Origin: Pseudoxanthomonas sp. YR558
Lineage (GTDB): Bacteria; Pseudomonadota; Gammaproteobacteria; Xanthomonadales; Xanthomonadaceae
Direction of reading: 5' to 3'
Assembly: GCF_900116385.1 (NCBI RefSeq)
Contig: NZ_FPCI01000002.1
Span: 310,001-374,000, forward strand
DNA: 64,000 nt
The notes under the pieces are model-generated. The model had not been told where the DNA came from. It was given only the letters and a program-made list of their open reading frames with translations, and did not search any database. Positions 1-8,168 of the stretch are shown piece by piece. Within the stretch, counting starts at the first letter, position 1. Every line of letters begins with the position of its first letter. Both the position numbers and the translations under genes were made by a program.

Positions 1-2
1 AC

Positions 3-779
3 GGGTCGGTGGCGCAACTGCGCGACACGCTCAAGGCGCGCGTCGCCTTCGACGGCGCGACGGTGCCCGACCTGCGCGTCTACAACCCGTTCCTGCCACG
101 CCGGCACATGCGCTTCGATGGCGGTGCCGGCGTGTTGAGCGGCGATCTGTCGCTCGACGCGGCAGGCGACGTGGGCCACGGCACGCTACGGATCGCCGGT
201 CGCGGCACGCGCATGTTCCTGGCCGGACTGCAGCTGCGTGGCGATGTCGACCTCGGTGTGCGTCTGCGCCGCGCCGACTTGAAGCGCCGCGCGTTCGTGG
301 CCGATGGCAGCACGCTGCAGGTGCGCAATGTCAGTTTCACCGAGCCTGGGGGCGAGGCGCGTCGCGGCTGGTGGGCCCGCGCCCGCTTCGGCAGGGCCCG
401 GCTGGATATCGACGCGCCACTGGACGCCGGCGGCCGGGCGGAGGTGACGATGAAGGATGTCGGCTTCCTGCTGGCGTTGTTCTCCCGGAAAAAGGAGTAC
501 CCCAGCTGGGTCTACAAGCTGCTCGACGCCGGCCAGGCTCAGGTGCAGGGACGCGTGCAGTGGCGGGACGACGTGCTGGTCCTGGACCGGCTGCAGGCCC
601 GCAACGACCGCTACGAAGTGCTCGCCCGGCTGCGCTTGCAGGGTGGCCAGCGGCAGGGCGACCTGTACGCCAAGTGGCGGGTGCTGAGCCTCGGGGTGGA
701 AATGCAGGGCACGGAGCGCACCTTCCACCCCGTTCGCGCACGGGCGTGGTACGACAGCCGTCCGAACTACCTGAAGTAG
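3..779 (+). CDS. C-terminal part of an envelope-associated protein (AsmA-like in appearance)
   Basis: The frame is open from the left edge to a TAG at 777-779, so the gene almost certainly starts outside the window; about 258 residues are visible. There is no membrane segment in this part. The residues alternate hydrophobic and charged in short beta-strand-like stretches with repeated G-L-D/V-R-L patterns, the look of AsmA/YhdP-type or other periplasmic beta-helical envelope proteins. This is an impression, not a family assignment; no catalytic motif is visible. The next gene (lipA) lies nearly 490 bases away behind a terminator, so the two are not one operon. GC content and codon use match the neighbours. 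Confidence 0.55.
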   Translation, partial: GSVAQLRDTLKARVAFDGATVPDLRVYNPFLPRRHMRFDGGAGVLSGDLSLDAAGDVGHGTLRIAGRGTRMFLAGLQLRGDVDLGVRLRRADLKRRAFVADGSTLQVRNVSFTEPGGEARRGWWARARFGRARLDIDAPLDAGGRAEVTMKDVGFLLALFSRKKEYPSWVYKLLDAGQAQVQGRVQWRDDVLVLDRLQARNDRYEVLARLRLQGGQRQGDLYAKWRVLSLGVEMQGTERTFHPVRARAWYDSRPNYLK

Positions 780-879
780 GCGGCGTTTCGTCGGCTTCGC
801 GCGCCCGAACCGGGCGAGCCCTGTTCAGGTAAACGGAGTGAAGAACGTAATTTTGATTTCCAGCGGCGTCTAGTCAATT

Positions 880-1086
880 GGTCTGATATCGGTAACACCC
901 TTTAAGGGCTTGGGTTTTGCTCGCATTCATATTCATGACATCACACCAAGAGGTACTGAACCCGCCGGTTCTGTTTTGCAGTGCAGCGTGCATGGTCTGT
1001 AACGGACCCTTCACGATGGCCCCGCATCCCGACGTGGGGGAGGGAGCAAGCCCGCAATTGGCCTAGCCTTTGCGGGCTTTTTTATT
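880..1086 (+). ncRNA. Possible small RNA upstream of lipA
   Basis: The gap 780-1265 holds no credible reading frame, but 880-1086 has several short stems: GAACC/GGTTC at 958-962/967-971 with a 4-base loop, GGTC/GACC at 994-997/1005-1008, and a strong intrinsic terminator at 1048-1085. A terminator some 180 bases before the lipA start, with no coding gene just before it, suggests a free-standing small transcript. I recognise no known RNA family; a read-through leader of lipA or the 3' end of the preceding mRNA are alternatives. Confidence 0.3.
1048..1085 (+). terminator. Intrinsic terminator between the envelope gene and lipA
   Basis: A perfect 10-bp stem (AAGCCCGCAA at 1048-1057 with TTGCGGGCTT at 1070-1079), a 12-base loop and a following T-run (TTTTTATT). 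It sits about 180 bases before the lipA start and ends whatever is transcribed from upstream. Confidence 0.75.
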
Positions 1087-1265
1087 CCCGCTCCGCAGGA
1101 ATAAAAACCAAGCTTTGCTGCGCAAACTTTGGGCCCCGAGCCGCGCCACCACACCCCACGGCTTCGCCGCGCGCCCTGACTCAGAGGGCTCTGCCCCAGT
1201 CGCTGTCCCGTGCTCGAAGGCGGGTGCCGGCCAGAGGCGACCGGCGAAGCGTTAGAATTGCCGCC

Positions 1266-2282
1266 ATGGCCGACACCCCCGCACGCGTCATCCCCCTCGA
1301 AGTCGTCAGCTCCTCGTCCGCCCCCCTCGAGGCCGGCGCCAAGCAGCTCGGCGGCGACAAGATCGGGCGTTCGCCCGTCCAGTTCGCCGACGCGCCGGTG
1401 TTACGCAAGCCGTCCTGGATCCGTGTGCGCATCCCCTCGGACGGCTCGGTCGCCAAGCTCAAGGCCAAGCTGCGCGAAAACCGCCTGGTCACGGTGTGCG
1501 AAGAGGCCAGCTGCCCGAACATCCACGAATGCTTCGGCCATGGCACCGCCACCTTCATGATCCTCGGCGAGGTCTGCACGCGGCGCTGCTCGTTCTGCGA
1601 CGTCGCCCACGGGCGTCCCAAGCCGCCGGATCCGTCCGAGCCGCTGAGCCTGGCCAACACCGTGGCCGACATGGGCCTGAAGTACGTCGTGGTGACCAGC
1701 GTCGACCGCGATGACCTGCGCGACGGCGGCGCCCAGCACTTCGTCGATTGCATCGCGGCCATCCGCGAGCATTCGCCGGCGACCCGCATCGAGATCCTGA
1801 CCCCGGACTTCCGTGGCAAGGGCCGCATGGACCGCGCGCTGGAGATCCTGGCGGTCAACCCGCCGGACGTGTTCAACCACAACATCGAAACCGTGCCGGA
1901 CCTGTACCCGAACGTCCGTCCGGGCGCCGATTACCAGTGGTCGCTGACCCTGCTGCAGCGCTTCAAACAGCAGCACCCGCACCTGCCGACCAAGAGCGGC
2001 ATCATGCTGGGCCTCGGCGAGACCATGGAGCAGGTGCAGGGCACGCTGCGCGACCTGCGCGCGCACGACGTCGACATGGTCACCATCGGTCAGTACCTGC
2101 AGCCCACCGCGCACCACCATCCGGTGCTGCGCTACTGGACGCCCGAGGAGTTCAAGGCGCTGGAGGACTACGGCATGGCGCTGGGCTTCAGCCACGTGGC
2201 CTCCGGTCCGCTGGTCCGCTCCTCCTACCACGCCGACCAGCAGGCGGCGCAGGCCGCCCACACCGCCCGCCAAGCGGTCTGA
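1266..2282 (+). CDS. lipA: Lipoyl synthase LipA (radical SAM)
   Basis: Inserts two sulfur atoms into protein-bound octanoyl groups to make lipoyl cofactors of the pyruvate and 2-oxoglutarate dehydrogenases and the glycine cleavage system; cytoplasmic. The protein has 338 residues, normal for LipA. It carries the auxiliary-cluster cysteines C78-x4-C83-x5-C89 and the radical-SAM motif C104-x3-C108-x2-C111, plus a C-terminal RSSYHAD that supplies the Ser ligand. The start at 1266 is chosen because LipA homology begins soon after it; longer upstream frames are low-complexity. A TAGAAT -10-like box lies at 1253-1258, only 7 bases before the ATG, so the mRNA may be near-leaderless. lipB is not adjacent on this side. 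A GC-rich hairpin (2302-2319) follows the gene. Confidence 0.97.
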   Translation: MADTPARVIPLEVVSSSSAPLEAGAKQLGGDKIGRSPVQFADAPVLRKPSWIRVRIPSDGSVAKLKAKLRENRLVTVCEEASCPNIHECFGHGTATFMILGEVCTRRCSFCDVAHGRPKPPDPSEPLSLANTVADMGLKYVVVTSVDRDDLRDGGAQHFVDCIAAIREHSPATRIEILTPDFRGKGRMDRALEILAVNPPDVFNHNIETVPDLYPNVRPGADYQWSLTLLQRFKQQHPHLPTKSGIMLGLGETMEQVQGTLRDLRAHDVDMVTIGQYLQPTAHHHPVLRYWTPEEFKALEDYGMALGFSHVASGPLVRSSYHADQQAAQAAHTARQAV

Positions 2283-2488
2283 ACGTCTCCCTCCCGTGAT
2301 GCCGGCCCGCCCGGGCCGGTGCCGTCGTGCGCGTCTTCGGGCACCGACACGGGCGCGGTTCACCTTTCCCTACGTCAGGGCCTTTAGGCTGCCGAAAGGC
2401 AGATGACAAGGCGCGCAACTTTGTGCACTGTCATCGTGTCGAACCCCCATCGTTCCAGCCTGACGGTCCCTCGGGACCACGAGTACCC

Positions 2489-4669
2489 ATGAAACTGAAG
2501 AAAGCTCCCTTGCTGCTGCTGGCCCTGGCCCTGTCGACTCCGCTGGCGCTGCTCGCGCGCGGCGATGGCGATGCGGTCGCCGTGGCGCCCACGGCGGACC
2601 AGGCCAACACCTCCAAGCTCGTATACGGGCTGTTGTCGGACAGCCGCTACGCCTACCGGCCGAGGCCGCTGGACGATGCGCTCTCGCAGGACGTGTTCAA
2701 GCGGTATCTCGAAGCGCTCGATGGCGGCAAGCAGTTCTTCACCGCGGCCGACGTCGCGCGCTTTGGGCCGTACAAGACGAAGATGGACGATGCGATCCGC
2801 AGCGGCGACCTCGCGCCCGCATACGAGATCTTCACCGTCTACAAGCAGCGCGTGGGTCAGCGCGTGACCTATGCGCGCGCGCTGCTCAAGCAGGATTTCG
2901 ACTTCACCGGCAGCCAGCGCTGGGACTACGACCGCGAAGACGCGCCGTGGCCGGCCGACGGCAAGGAGCTGGATGCTATCTGGAAGAAGTCGGTGATGAA
3001 CGACTGGCTGCGCCTGAAGCTGGCCGGCAAGAAGCCCGATGACATCCGCAAGACGCTGGACAAGCGCTACGCCAACCTCCAGCGCAGCATCAACGAACTC
3101 AAGACCGAGGATGTCTTCCAGACCTTCCTCAACGCTTACACGAGCGCGATCGACCCACACACCGATTACTTCACCCCGCGCACCGCCGAGAATTTCAACC
3201 AGTCGATGTCGCTGTCGCTGGAAGGCATCGGTGCGGTACTGCAGCGCCAGGATGACCTGGTCGCGATCCGCGAGATCGTGCCCGGCGGCCCGGCCGACCT
3301 GAGCGGCAAGCTGACCGTCGGCGATCGCATCGTCGCAGTGGGCCAGGGCAAGTCGGGCGTGATGACCGACGTGATCGGTTGGCGCATCGACGATGTCGTC
3401 GCGCAGATCCGCGGCAAGAAAGACACCCAGGTGCGCATCGAGTACATCCCGGTGGAAGCCGGCATCGATGGCAAGCACCAGACGGTGACGATCACCCGGC
3501 AAAAGGTGAAGCTGGAGGAGCAGGCCGCAAAGGCCGAGACCATCACGCTGCCGGCCGATGCCAGCGGCCCTGCGCGCCGCATCGGTGTCATCAAGCTGCC
3601 GGCGTTCTACCAGGATTTCGAAGGCCGTCGCCGCAACCCGAACGATTTCAACTCGGCGACCCGCGACATCGCCAAGCTGCTTGCGCAGTTCAAGGCGCAG
3701 GGCGTGGACGGCGTGGTGATGGACCTGCGCAACAACGGTGGCGGTTCGCTGGACGAGGCGGTGGAACTCACCGGTCTCTTCATCGACAAGGGCCCGGTCG
3801 TGCAGGTGCGCGAATCCGGCGGTCGCGTGACCGTCAACAGCGACCGCAAGACCGGCGTGTCGTGGGACGGCCCGCTGGCGGTGCTGATCAACCGTGCGTC
3901 GGCTTCGGCGTCGGAGATTTTCGCCGGCGCGATCCAGGACTACGGTCGTGGATTGGTGATCGGTGAGACCAGCTTTGGCAAGGGCACCGTGCAGAACATG
4001 GTGGACCTGGACCGCTGGCCGGCGAACGAAGCCCCGCGCTTCGGCTCGGTGAAGCTGACCATCGCGCAGTTCTTCCGCGTGGCCGGCGGCAGCACGCAGC
4101 ACAAGGGCGTGGTGCCGGACATCGCGTTCCCGGTGAGCGTGGATGCCAGCGAGTACGGCGAGAGCACCTACGACAACGCGCTGCCGTGGACCCGCATCGC
4201 CGCGCTGCCGCACACCACCTACGGCAACTTCGCGCCGCTGTTGCCGCGCCTGCAGGCGCTGCACGCCGCGCGTTCGGCGAAGGACAAGGAATTCCAGTGG
4301 TGGTCGGAAGACGTCGCCCAGTTCCGTGCCGAGGCGGCGAAGAAGTACGTCTCACTCAATGAAACGGAGCGCCGTGCCGAACGCGATCGCCAGGATGCGC
4401 AGCGCAAGCAGCGCCAGGCCGAACGCAAGTCGCTGGGCCTGGCGCTCGATCCGCTGGCCGACGACTTGGCCGATGACGGCTTGGGCGCGTCCGAGCGCGA
4501 CATCGTTCGGGACGCGCAGCGCGAGAAGCTGGCGGACAAGCGCCCGGATCCGCTGTTGCGTGAATCGGCCGCGATCCTCGGCGATGCGATCGAGATCCTG
4601 GGCCAGGACCGCAAGCTGTCCGCGCAGGTGCTGCCGGATTCGCCGGGCCCCGGCCGCTGGGCCGAATGA
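2489..4669 (+). CDS. prc: Tail-specific periplasmic protease Prc/Tsp (S41A)
   Basis: Degrades periplasmic proteins with nonpolar C-termini and processes envelope proteins. 726 residues. N-terminal signal peptide (basic MKLKK followed by a Leu/Ala core), PDZ domain around residues 235-320, then the S41 protease domain. The catalytic Ser-Lys dyad is visible as S473 in SASASEIF and K498 in FGKGTVQ; D484 occupies the position of E. coli Tsp D441, and the Ser-Lys spacing (25) equals the E. coli S430-K455 spacing. The C-terminal charged, Arg/Asp/Gln-rich segment (about 620-710) matches the helical tail of this family. The start at 2489 is the only one that places the signal peptide at the N-terminus. 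Likely monocistronic; followed by a perfect palindrome. Confidence 0.95.
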   Translation: MKLKKAPLLLLALALSTPLALLARGDGDAVAVAPTADQANTSKLVYGLLSDSRYAYRPRPLDDALSQDVFKRYLEALDGGKQFFTAADVARFGPYKTKMDDAIRSGDLAPAYEIFTVYKQRVGQRVTYARALLKQDFDFTGSQRWDYDREDAPWPADGKELDAIWKKSVMNDWLRLKLAGKKPDDIRKTLDKRYANLQRSINELKTEDVFQTFLNAYTSAIDPHTDYFTPRTAENFNQSMSLSLEGIGAVLQRQDDLVAIREIVPGGPADLSGKLTVGDRIVAVGQGKSGVMTDVIGWRIDDVVAQIRGKKDTQVRIEYIPVEAGIDGKHQTVTITRQKVKLEEQAAKAETITLPADASGPARRIGVIKLPAFYQDFEGRRRNPNDFNSATRDIAKLLAQFKAQGVDGVVMDLRNNGGGSLDEAVELTGLFIDKGPVVQVRESGGRVTVNSDRKTGVSWDGPLAVLINRASASASEIFAGAIQDYGRGLVIGETSFGKGTVQNMVDLDRWPANEAPRFGSVKLTIAQFFRVAGGSTQHKGVVPDIAFPVSVDASEYGESTYDNALPWTRIAALPHTTYGNFAPLLPRLQALHAARSAKDKEFQWWSEDVAQFRAEAAKKYVSLNETERRAERDRQDAQRKQRQAERKSLGLALDPLADDLADDGLGASERDIVRDAQREKLADKRPDPLLRESAAILGDAIEILGQDRKLSAQVLPDSPGPGRWAE

Positions 4670-4674
4670 CGGCC

Positions 4675-4701
4675 TGCGCGGGGTGCCCGGCACCCCGCGC
4701 A
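4675..4701. terminator. Perfect palindrome after prc
   Basis: A 13-bp arm at 4675-4687 and its exact complement at 4689-4701 around a single central base, starting 6 bases after the prc stop. It can form a very stable hairpin but lacks a T-run, so it is either a mRNA 3'-end stabiliser or an imperfect terminator. Confidence 0.5.
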
Positions 4702-4745
4702 AGATCCGGATAGCGCGCCCGCTGCGCCCGGCCTAGTCTGGGCGC

Positions 4746-5597
4746 ATGGACACCATGACGCGCCGCTCGCCCGCTTCCCACGTTCCTTCGCCCGACCCGC
4801 TCGAGGTCGCGCGCCGCTTGCTCGACGTTGGCGAGCCTTCGCTGTCCGACCTCGCCACGCGCACCGGCCTCAGCGCTTCGCATCTGCAGCGCCGCTTCCG
4901 CGCGCGATACGGCCTCAGCCCCGCGGAGTACCTCGCGCGCCGGAAGCTCGGCACGCTCAAGTCGGCGTTGCGCGACGGGCATGACGTCACCACCGCGCTG
5001 TACGACGCTGGCTACGGCTCGCCTTCCCGCGTTTACGAAAGCGGCGCCGCCCGCCTGGGCATGACCCCGGCGACCTATCGCGCCGGCGGGCGCGGCGTGG
5101 CGATCCGTTGGACGCTGGTCGACACCGTGCTCGGGCGCGCGTTGGTCGCCGCCACCGAGCGCGGCATCTGTGCGATCGAACTGGGCGACGATGACGCGGC
5201 GCTGGAGCAGCGACTGCGCGAGGAGTTCCCGCAGGCGCAGCTCGAACGCGTGGAAGCCGGCCGCGATGATTTCCTCGCGCCGCGCCTGCAGGCCGTGGCC
5301 GAGCGCCTGGCCGGACACGAGGCGGAAGTGCCGGTGGACCTGCTGGGCACCGGCTTCCAGCAGCGTGTGTGGGATGCGTTGATGAAGGTGCCCGAGGGCG
5401 AGACGGTGAGCTACGCCGGGCTCGCGCGCCAGCTGGGCGCACCACGCGCCGCGCGTGCCGTGGCCAGCGCCTGCGCGCACAATCGCATCGCGGTCGTGGT
5501 GCCGTGCCACCGCGTGATCCGCGGCGACGGCTCCTTGGGTGGCTATCGCTGGGGCCTGCCGCGCAAGCAACACCTGCTCGCACGCGAACAGGGCTGA
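4746..5597 (+). CDS. Ada-like regulator / O6-methylguanine-DNA methyltransferase
   Basis: Repairs O6-alkylguanine by irreversible transfer to a cysteine, and probably activates transcription. 283 residues. Residues about 15-105 form an AraC-type helix-turn-helix pair; residues 110-195 the N-terminal ribonuclease-H-like part; residues 195-283 the methyltransferase domain, with acceptor C254 in VVPCHRVI and the downstream GYRWG motif. The N-terminal Ada zinc/phosphotriester domain (Cys4) that senses alkylation in E. coli Ada is absent: the AraC domain starts almost at once. It therefore probably responds to alkylation through C254 only, or is regulated otherwise. A TAGTCT box at 4734-4739 lies only 6 bases before the ATG, suggesting a near-leaderless mRNA. 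Confidence 0.9.
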   Translation: MDTMTRRSPASHVPSPDPLEVARRLLDVGEPSLSDLATRTGLSASHLQRRFRARYGLSPAEYLARRKLGTLKSALRDGHDVTTALYDAGYGSPSRVYESGAARLGMTPATYRAGGRGVAIRWTLVDTVLGRALVAATERGICAIELGDDDAALEQRLREEFPQAQLERVEAGRDDFLAPRLQAVAERLAGHEAEVPVDLLGTGFQQRVWDALMKVPEGETVSYAGLARQLGAPRAARAVASACAHNRIAVVVPCHRVIRGDGSLGGYRWGLPRKQHLLAREQG

Positions 5598-5722
5598 TCC
5601 TGTCCGCGACCGGCTTGAGCGGAATTCAAGCCATGCCGGAAACGTTTCAAGCGATACGGGCGCCGTGCGATGCGCGATGCATGCAGCGCTGGCCTAGAAT
5701 GCGCATACGTCGCTCTCCCCCG

Positions 5723-6637
5723 ATGCCCATGACCTCTTCCGTTTCCGCCGCCGCGCCTGCGCGTGGCGGCCTCGCCGTCGCTGCCGCCCTGGCCATCGTC
5801 TATGTGGTCTGGGGTTCCACCTACCTCGGCATCCGCTTCGCGCTCGAAGGCGGGTTCCCGCCGCTGCTGATGGTGTCGGGCAGCCGTTTCGTCGCGGCCG
5901 GCTTCGTGCTGTTCCTGTTCCTGCGCTGGCGCGGTGTTGCCGCGCCGACCCGCGCGCAGTGGAAGAACCTGCTGGTGATGGGCGCGCTGTTGCTGCTGAT
6001 GGGCAACGGCATGGTGGTGCTGGCCGAGCAGACCGTGTCGTCCGGCCTGGCCGCGGTCGCAGTCGCATCGATGCCGTTGTGGATGGGGCTGTTCGGCGCG
6101 ATGCGCGGACAGCATCCGACGCGTGGCGAATGGCTGGGCATCATCGTCGGCTTCGCGGGTGTGGTCTGGCTCAACGCAGGCAGCTCGCTGACCGGCTCGC
6201 CCGTCGGGCTGGTGCTGTTGTTGATCGCGCCGATCGCCTGGGCCTACGGCTCGGTGTGGTCGCGCGGGCGCGACCTGCCGTCGCCGTTCATGACGGCCGC
6301 CGCGCAGATGCTGGCGGCGGGCGTGATGTTGGTCGCGGCGGGCCTGCTGCACGGCGAGCGCTTCAACGTCGCGGACTGGACGGTGAACGGCGCGCTGGCG
6401 GTCGCCTACCTGGCGGTGTTCGGTTCGATCATCGCGTTCACCGCCTACGTGTGGTTGCTGCACCATGCGCGCCCCGTGCTGGTCGGCAGCTACGCCTACG
6501 TCAATCCGGTCATCGCCGTGGCGCTCGGTGCCTTCATCGCCGGCGAGACCTTCACCGCGCATGACCTCGGTGCGATGGCGGTGATCCTGTGCGGCGTGGT
6601 GGTGATCACCCTGGCGCGCGCGCGGCAATCGAAATGA
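5723..6637 (+). CDS. EamA-family drug/metabolite transporter (YedA-like)
   Basis: Inner-membrane permease of the DMT superfamily, 304 residues, about ten membrane segments in two EamA repeats (roughly 15-150 and 160-295). The N-terminal signature VVWGSTYLGIRFALEGG and the basic C-terminal tail are typical of YedA-like exporters; substrate unknown. Two in-frame ATGs (5723 and 5729) compete; both give the same protein bar two residues. A TAGAAT box at 5695-5700 precedes the start. The stop overlaps the ATG of the next transporter (ATGA), so the two are translationally coupled. Confidence 0.88.
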   Translation: MPMTSSVSAAAPARGGLAVAAALAIVYVVWGSTYLGIRFALEGGFPPLLMVSGSRFVAAGFVLFLFLRWRGVAAPTRAQWKNLLVMGALLLLMGNGMVVLAEQTVSSGLAAVAVASMPLWMGLFGAMRGQHPTRGEWLGIIVGFAGVVWLNAGSSLTGSPVGLVLLLIAPIAWAYGSVWSRGRDLPSPFMTAAAQMLAAGVMLVAAGLLHGERFNVADWTVNGALAVAYLAVFGSIIAFTAYVWLLHHARPVLVGSYAYVNPVIAVALGAFIAGETFTAHDLGAMAVILCGVVVITLARARQSK

Positions 6638-7554
6638 CCCCGCAACCGCTCGACCGCAAAGGGCTGGCGATCACCGTCGGCACCTTCCTGATCTGGGGTG
6701 TGGTGCCGCTGTACTGGCATCTGCTCAAGGTAGTGCCGTCCTTCCAGATCATCGCCCACCGCATCGTGTGGAGCGCGGTGTTGGTGTTCGGCTGGCTGCT
6801 GCTGAAGAACGGCCTCGGCTGGTGGCGGCAGATCCGCGCGCAACCGCGCGCCGTGCCGCTGCTCGGCGTCAGCAGCCTGCTGATCGCGTTCAACTGGGGC
6901 CTGTACATCTGGGCGGTGAATGCGGGCCATGTGGTGGAAACCAGCCTGGGCTACTTCATCAACCCGCTCATCAACGTGGTGCTGGGCGTGCTGGTGCTGC
7001 GCGAGCGGCTGTCGCCGGCGCAGTGGATCGCGGTGGCGTTCGCGCTGGCGGGCGTGGCGTGGCTGACGCTGCAAGCCGGCTCGCCGCCGTGGATCGCGCT
7101 GGGCCTGGCGTTCTCGTTCGGCCTGTATGGCTTGGTGCGCAAGCTGGTGGCGGTGGATGCCGTCGCGGGTCTGGGCGTGGAAAGCCTGTACCTGTTCCTG
7201 CCGGCACTCGCGTACGTCGTCTGGGGCGAGTTCGGCCACGGCGGCGGTTTCATCGACGGCTTCGGGTGGAAGACCGATCTCCTGCTCATCCTCGGCGGTG
7301 TGGTCACCGCTGTGCCGCTGATCGGCTTCGCTTACGGCGTGCGCCGCATTCCGTTGTCGGTGGTAGGGCTGCTGCAGTACATCGCGCCCAGCCTGCAGTT
7401 GCTGATCGGCGTACTGGTGTTCAAGGAAGCCTTCGATGCCACGCGCGCGGTCGGCTTCGCCGCAATCTGGGCGGGCCTGGTGATCTTCGCCAGCGACGGC
7501 CTGTGGCGTGCGCGACGCCGCGACGCGCTGGTCGCGGCCCCGTCGAGCAAATAG
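6634..7554 (+). CDS. rarD: RarD-family EamA permease
   Basis: 306-residue inner-membrane protein with about ten hydrophobic segments. The N-terminus (GTFLIWGVVPLYWHLL) and the segment NWGLYIWAVNAGHVVETSLG are diagnostic of the RarD branch (chloramphenicol-sensitive protein family), whose transported substrate is not established. The ATG overlaps the preceding stop by 4 bases, so it is co-expressed with the YedA-like gene. It converges with the cytochrome gene on the other strand, the two stops being 6 bases apart. Confidence 0.9.
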   Translation: MTPQPLDRKGLAITVGTFLIWGVVPLYWHLLKVVPSFQIIAHRIVWSAVLVFGWLLLKNGLGWWRQIRAQPRAVPLLGVSSLLIAFNWGLYIWAVNAGHVVETSLGYFINPLINVVLGVLVLRERLSPAQWIAVAFALAGVAWLTLQAGSPPWIALGLAFSFGLYGLVRKLVAVDAVAGLGVESLYLFLPALAYVVWGEFGHGGGFIDGFGWKTDLLLILGGVVTAVPLIGFAYGVRRIPLSVVGLLQYIAPSLQLLIGVLVFKEAFDATRAVGFAAIWAGLVIFASDGLWRARRRDALVAAPSSK

Positions 7555-7560
7555 CGGCGC

Positions 7561-8160
7561 TCAGTGCGCCGCGCCACCTGCGGCGGCGGCGCCGGGTGCG
7601 GGGCAGGGTCCGCCGGCATCCACCCACGTCTTGAAGGCGGCGACGAACTGGTCGTGCGGCACCGGCACCGGTGCGCGTTCGCCACCGGGATTCCAGCCCC
7701 ACAGCACCAACTTGTCTTCGGCGACGTGCTTGAGCAGCGCGTCGAAGTCACGGCCGCCGTTGCGGTCCTTGTCCTGGATCATCGCGCACAGCTGGTCGGC
7801 GGGCAGGCCGATCCACGCCATCTTGTGGTCGGGTGGCGGCAGCTGCCAGTGCGGTGCGCCCGGCGGCGCATGCGGGCCGTAGCTCGCCGGCGAGTTCTGC
7901 TCGCTGTGGCAGGTCGCGCAGGGAAGCCCCGCCGCGCCCTTGCCGTCGGGACCACGCACGACGTTCATCGCATGCGGTGTCTGCGCGTCGAACTGCAACG
8001 GCGCATCGCCCGGGATGTGGCAGTTGCTGCAGCGCGGATGCTGGAACACCTTCTCCACCGTCGCGAACGCGGTCAGCGCCTGGGCTTTCTGCTCCTCGCT
8101 GACGCGCGGCTTGCACGCCACCAGCAGGAGCACGGTCAAGGACATCATCAGGATGCGCAT
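7561..8160 (-). CDS. Di-heme c-type cytochrome lipoprotein, electron acceptor of the Mo-hydroxylase
   Basis: 199 residues with a lipoprotein signal ending in VAC (Cys about residue 16) and two heme-c motifs, CSNCH and CATCH. Exported and membrane-anchored in the periplasm. It lies 8 bases downstream of the molybdopterin subunit in the same direction, so it most likely takes electrons from that enzyme and passes them to the respiratory chain, as in isoquinoline-1-oxidoreductase / periplasmic aldehyde dehydrogenase systems. The C-terminus is Ala/Gly/Pro-rich and low in complexity. Heme attachment is certain from the motifs; the redox partner is inferred from the operon. Confidence 0.85.
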   Translation of the reverse strand: MRILMMSLTVLLLVACKPRVSEEQKAQALTAFATVEKVFQHPRCSNCHIPGDAPLQFDAQTPHAMNVVRGPDGKGAAGLPCATCHSEQNSPASYGPHAPPGAPHWQLPPPDHKMAWIGLPADQLCAMIQDKDRNGGRDFDALLKHVAEDKLVLWGWNPGGERAPVPVPHDQFVAAFKTWVDAGGPCPAPGAAAAGGAAH

Positions 8161-8168
8161 GGCGGGCC

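Noticed and set aside
2384..4264. Long minus-strand frame inside prc
   Set aside because: Antisense shadow; prc has signal peptide, PDZ and catalytic dyad intact on the plus strand.
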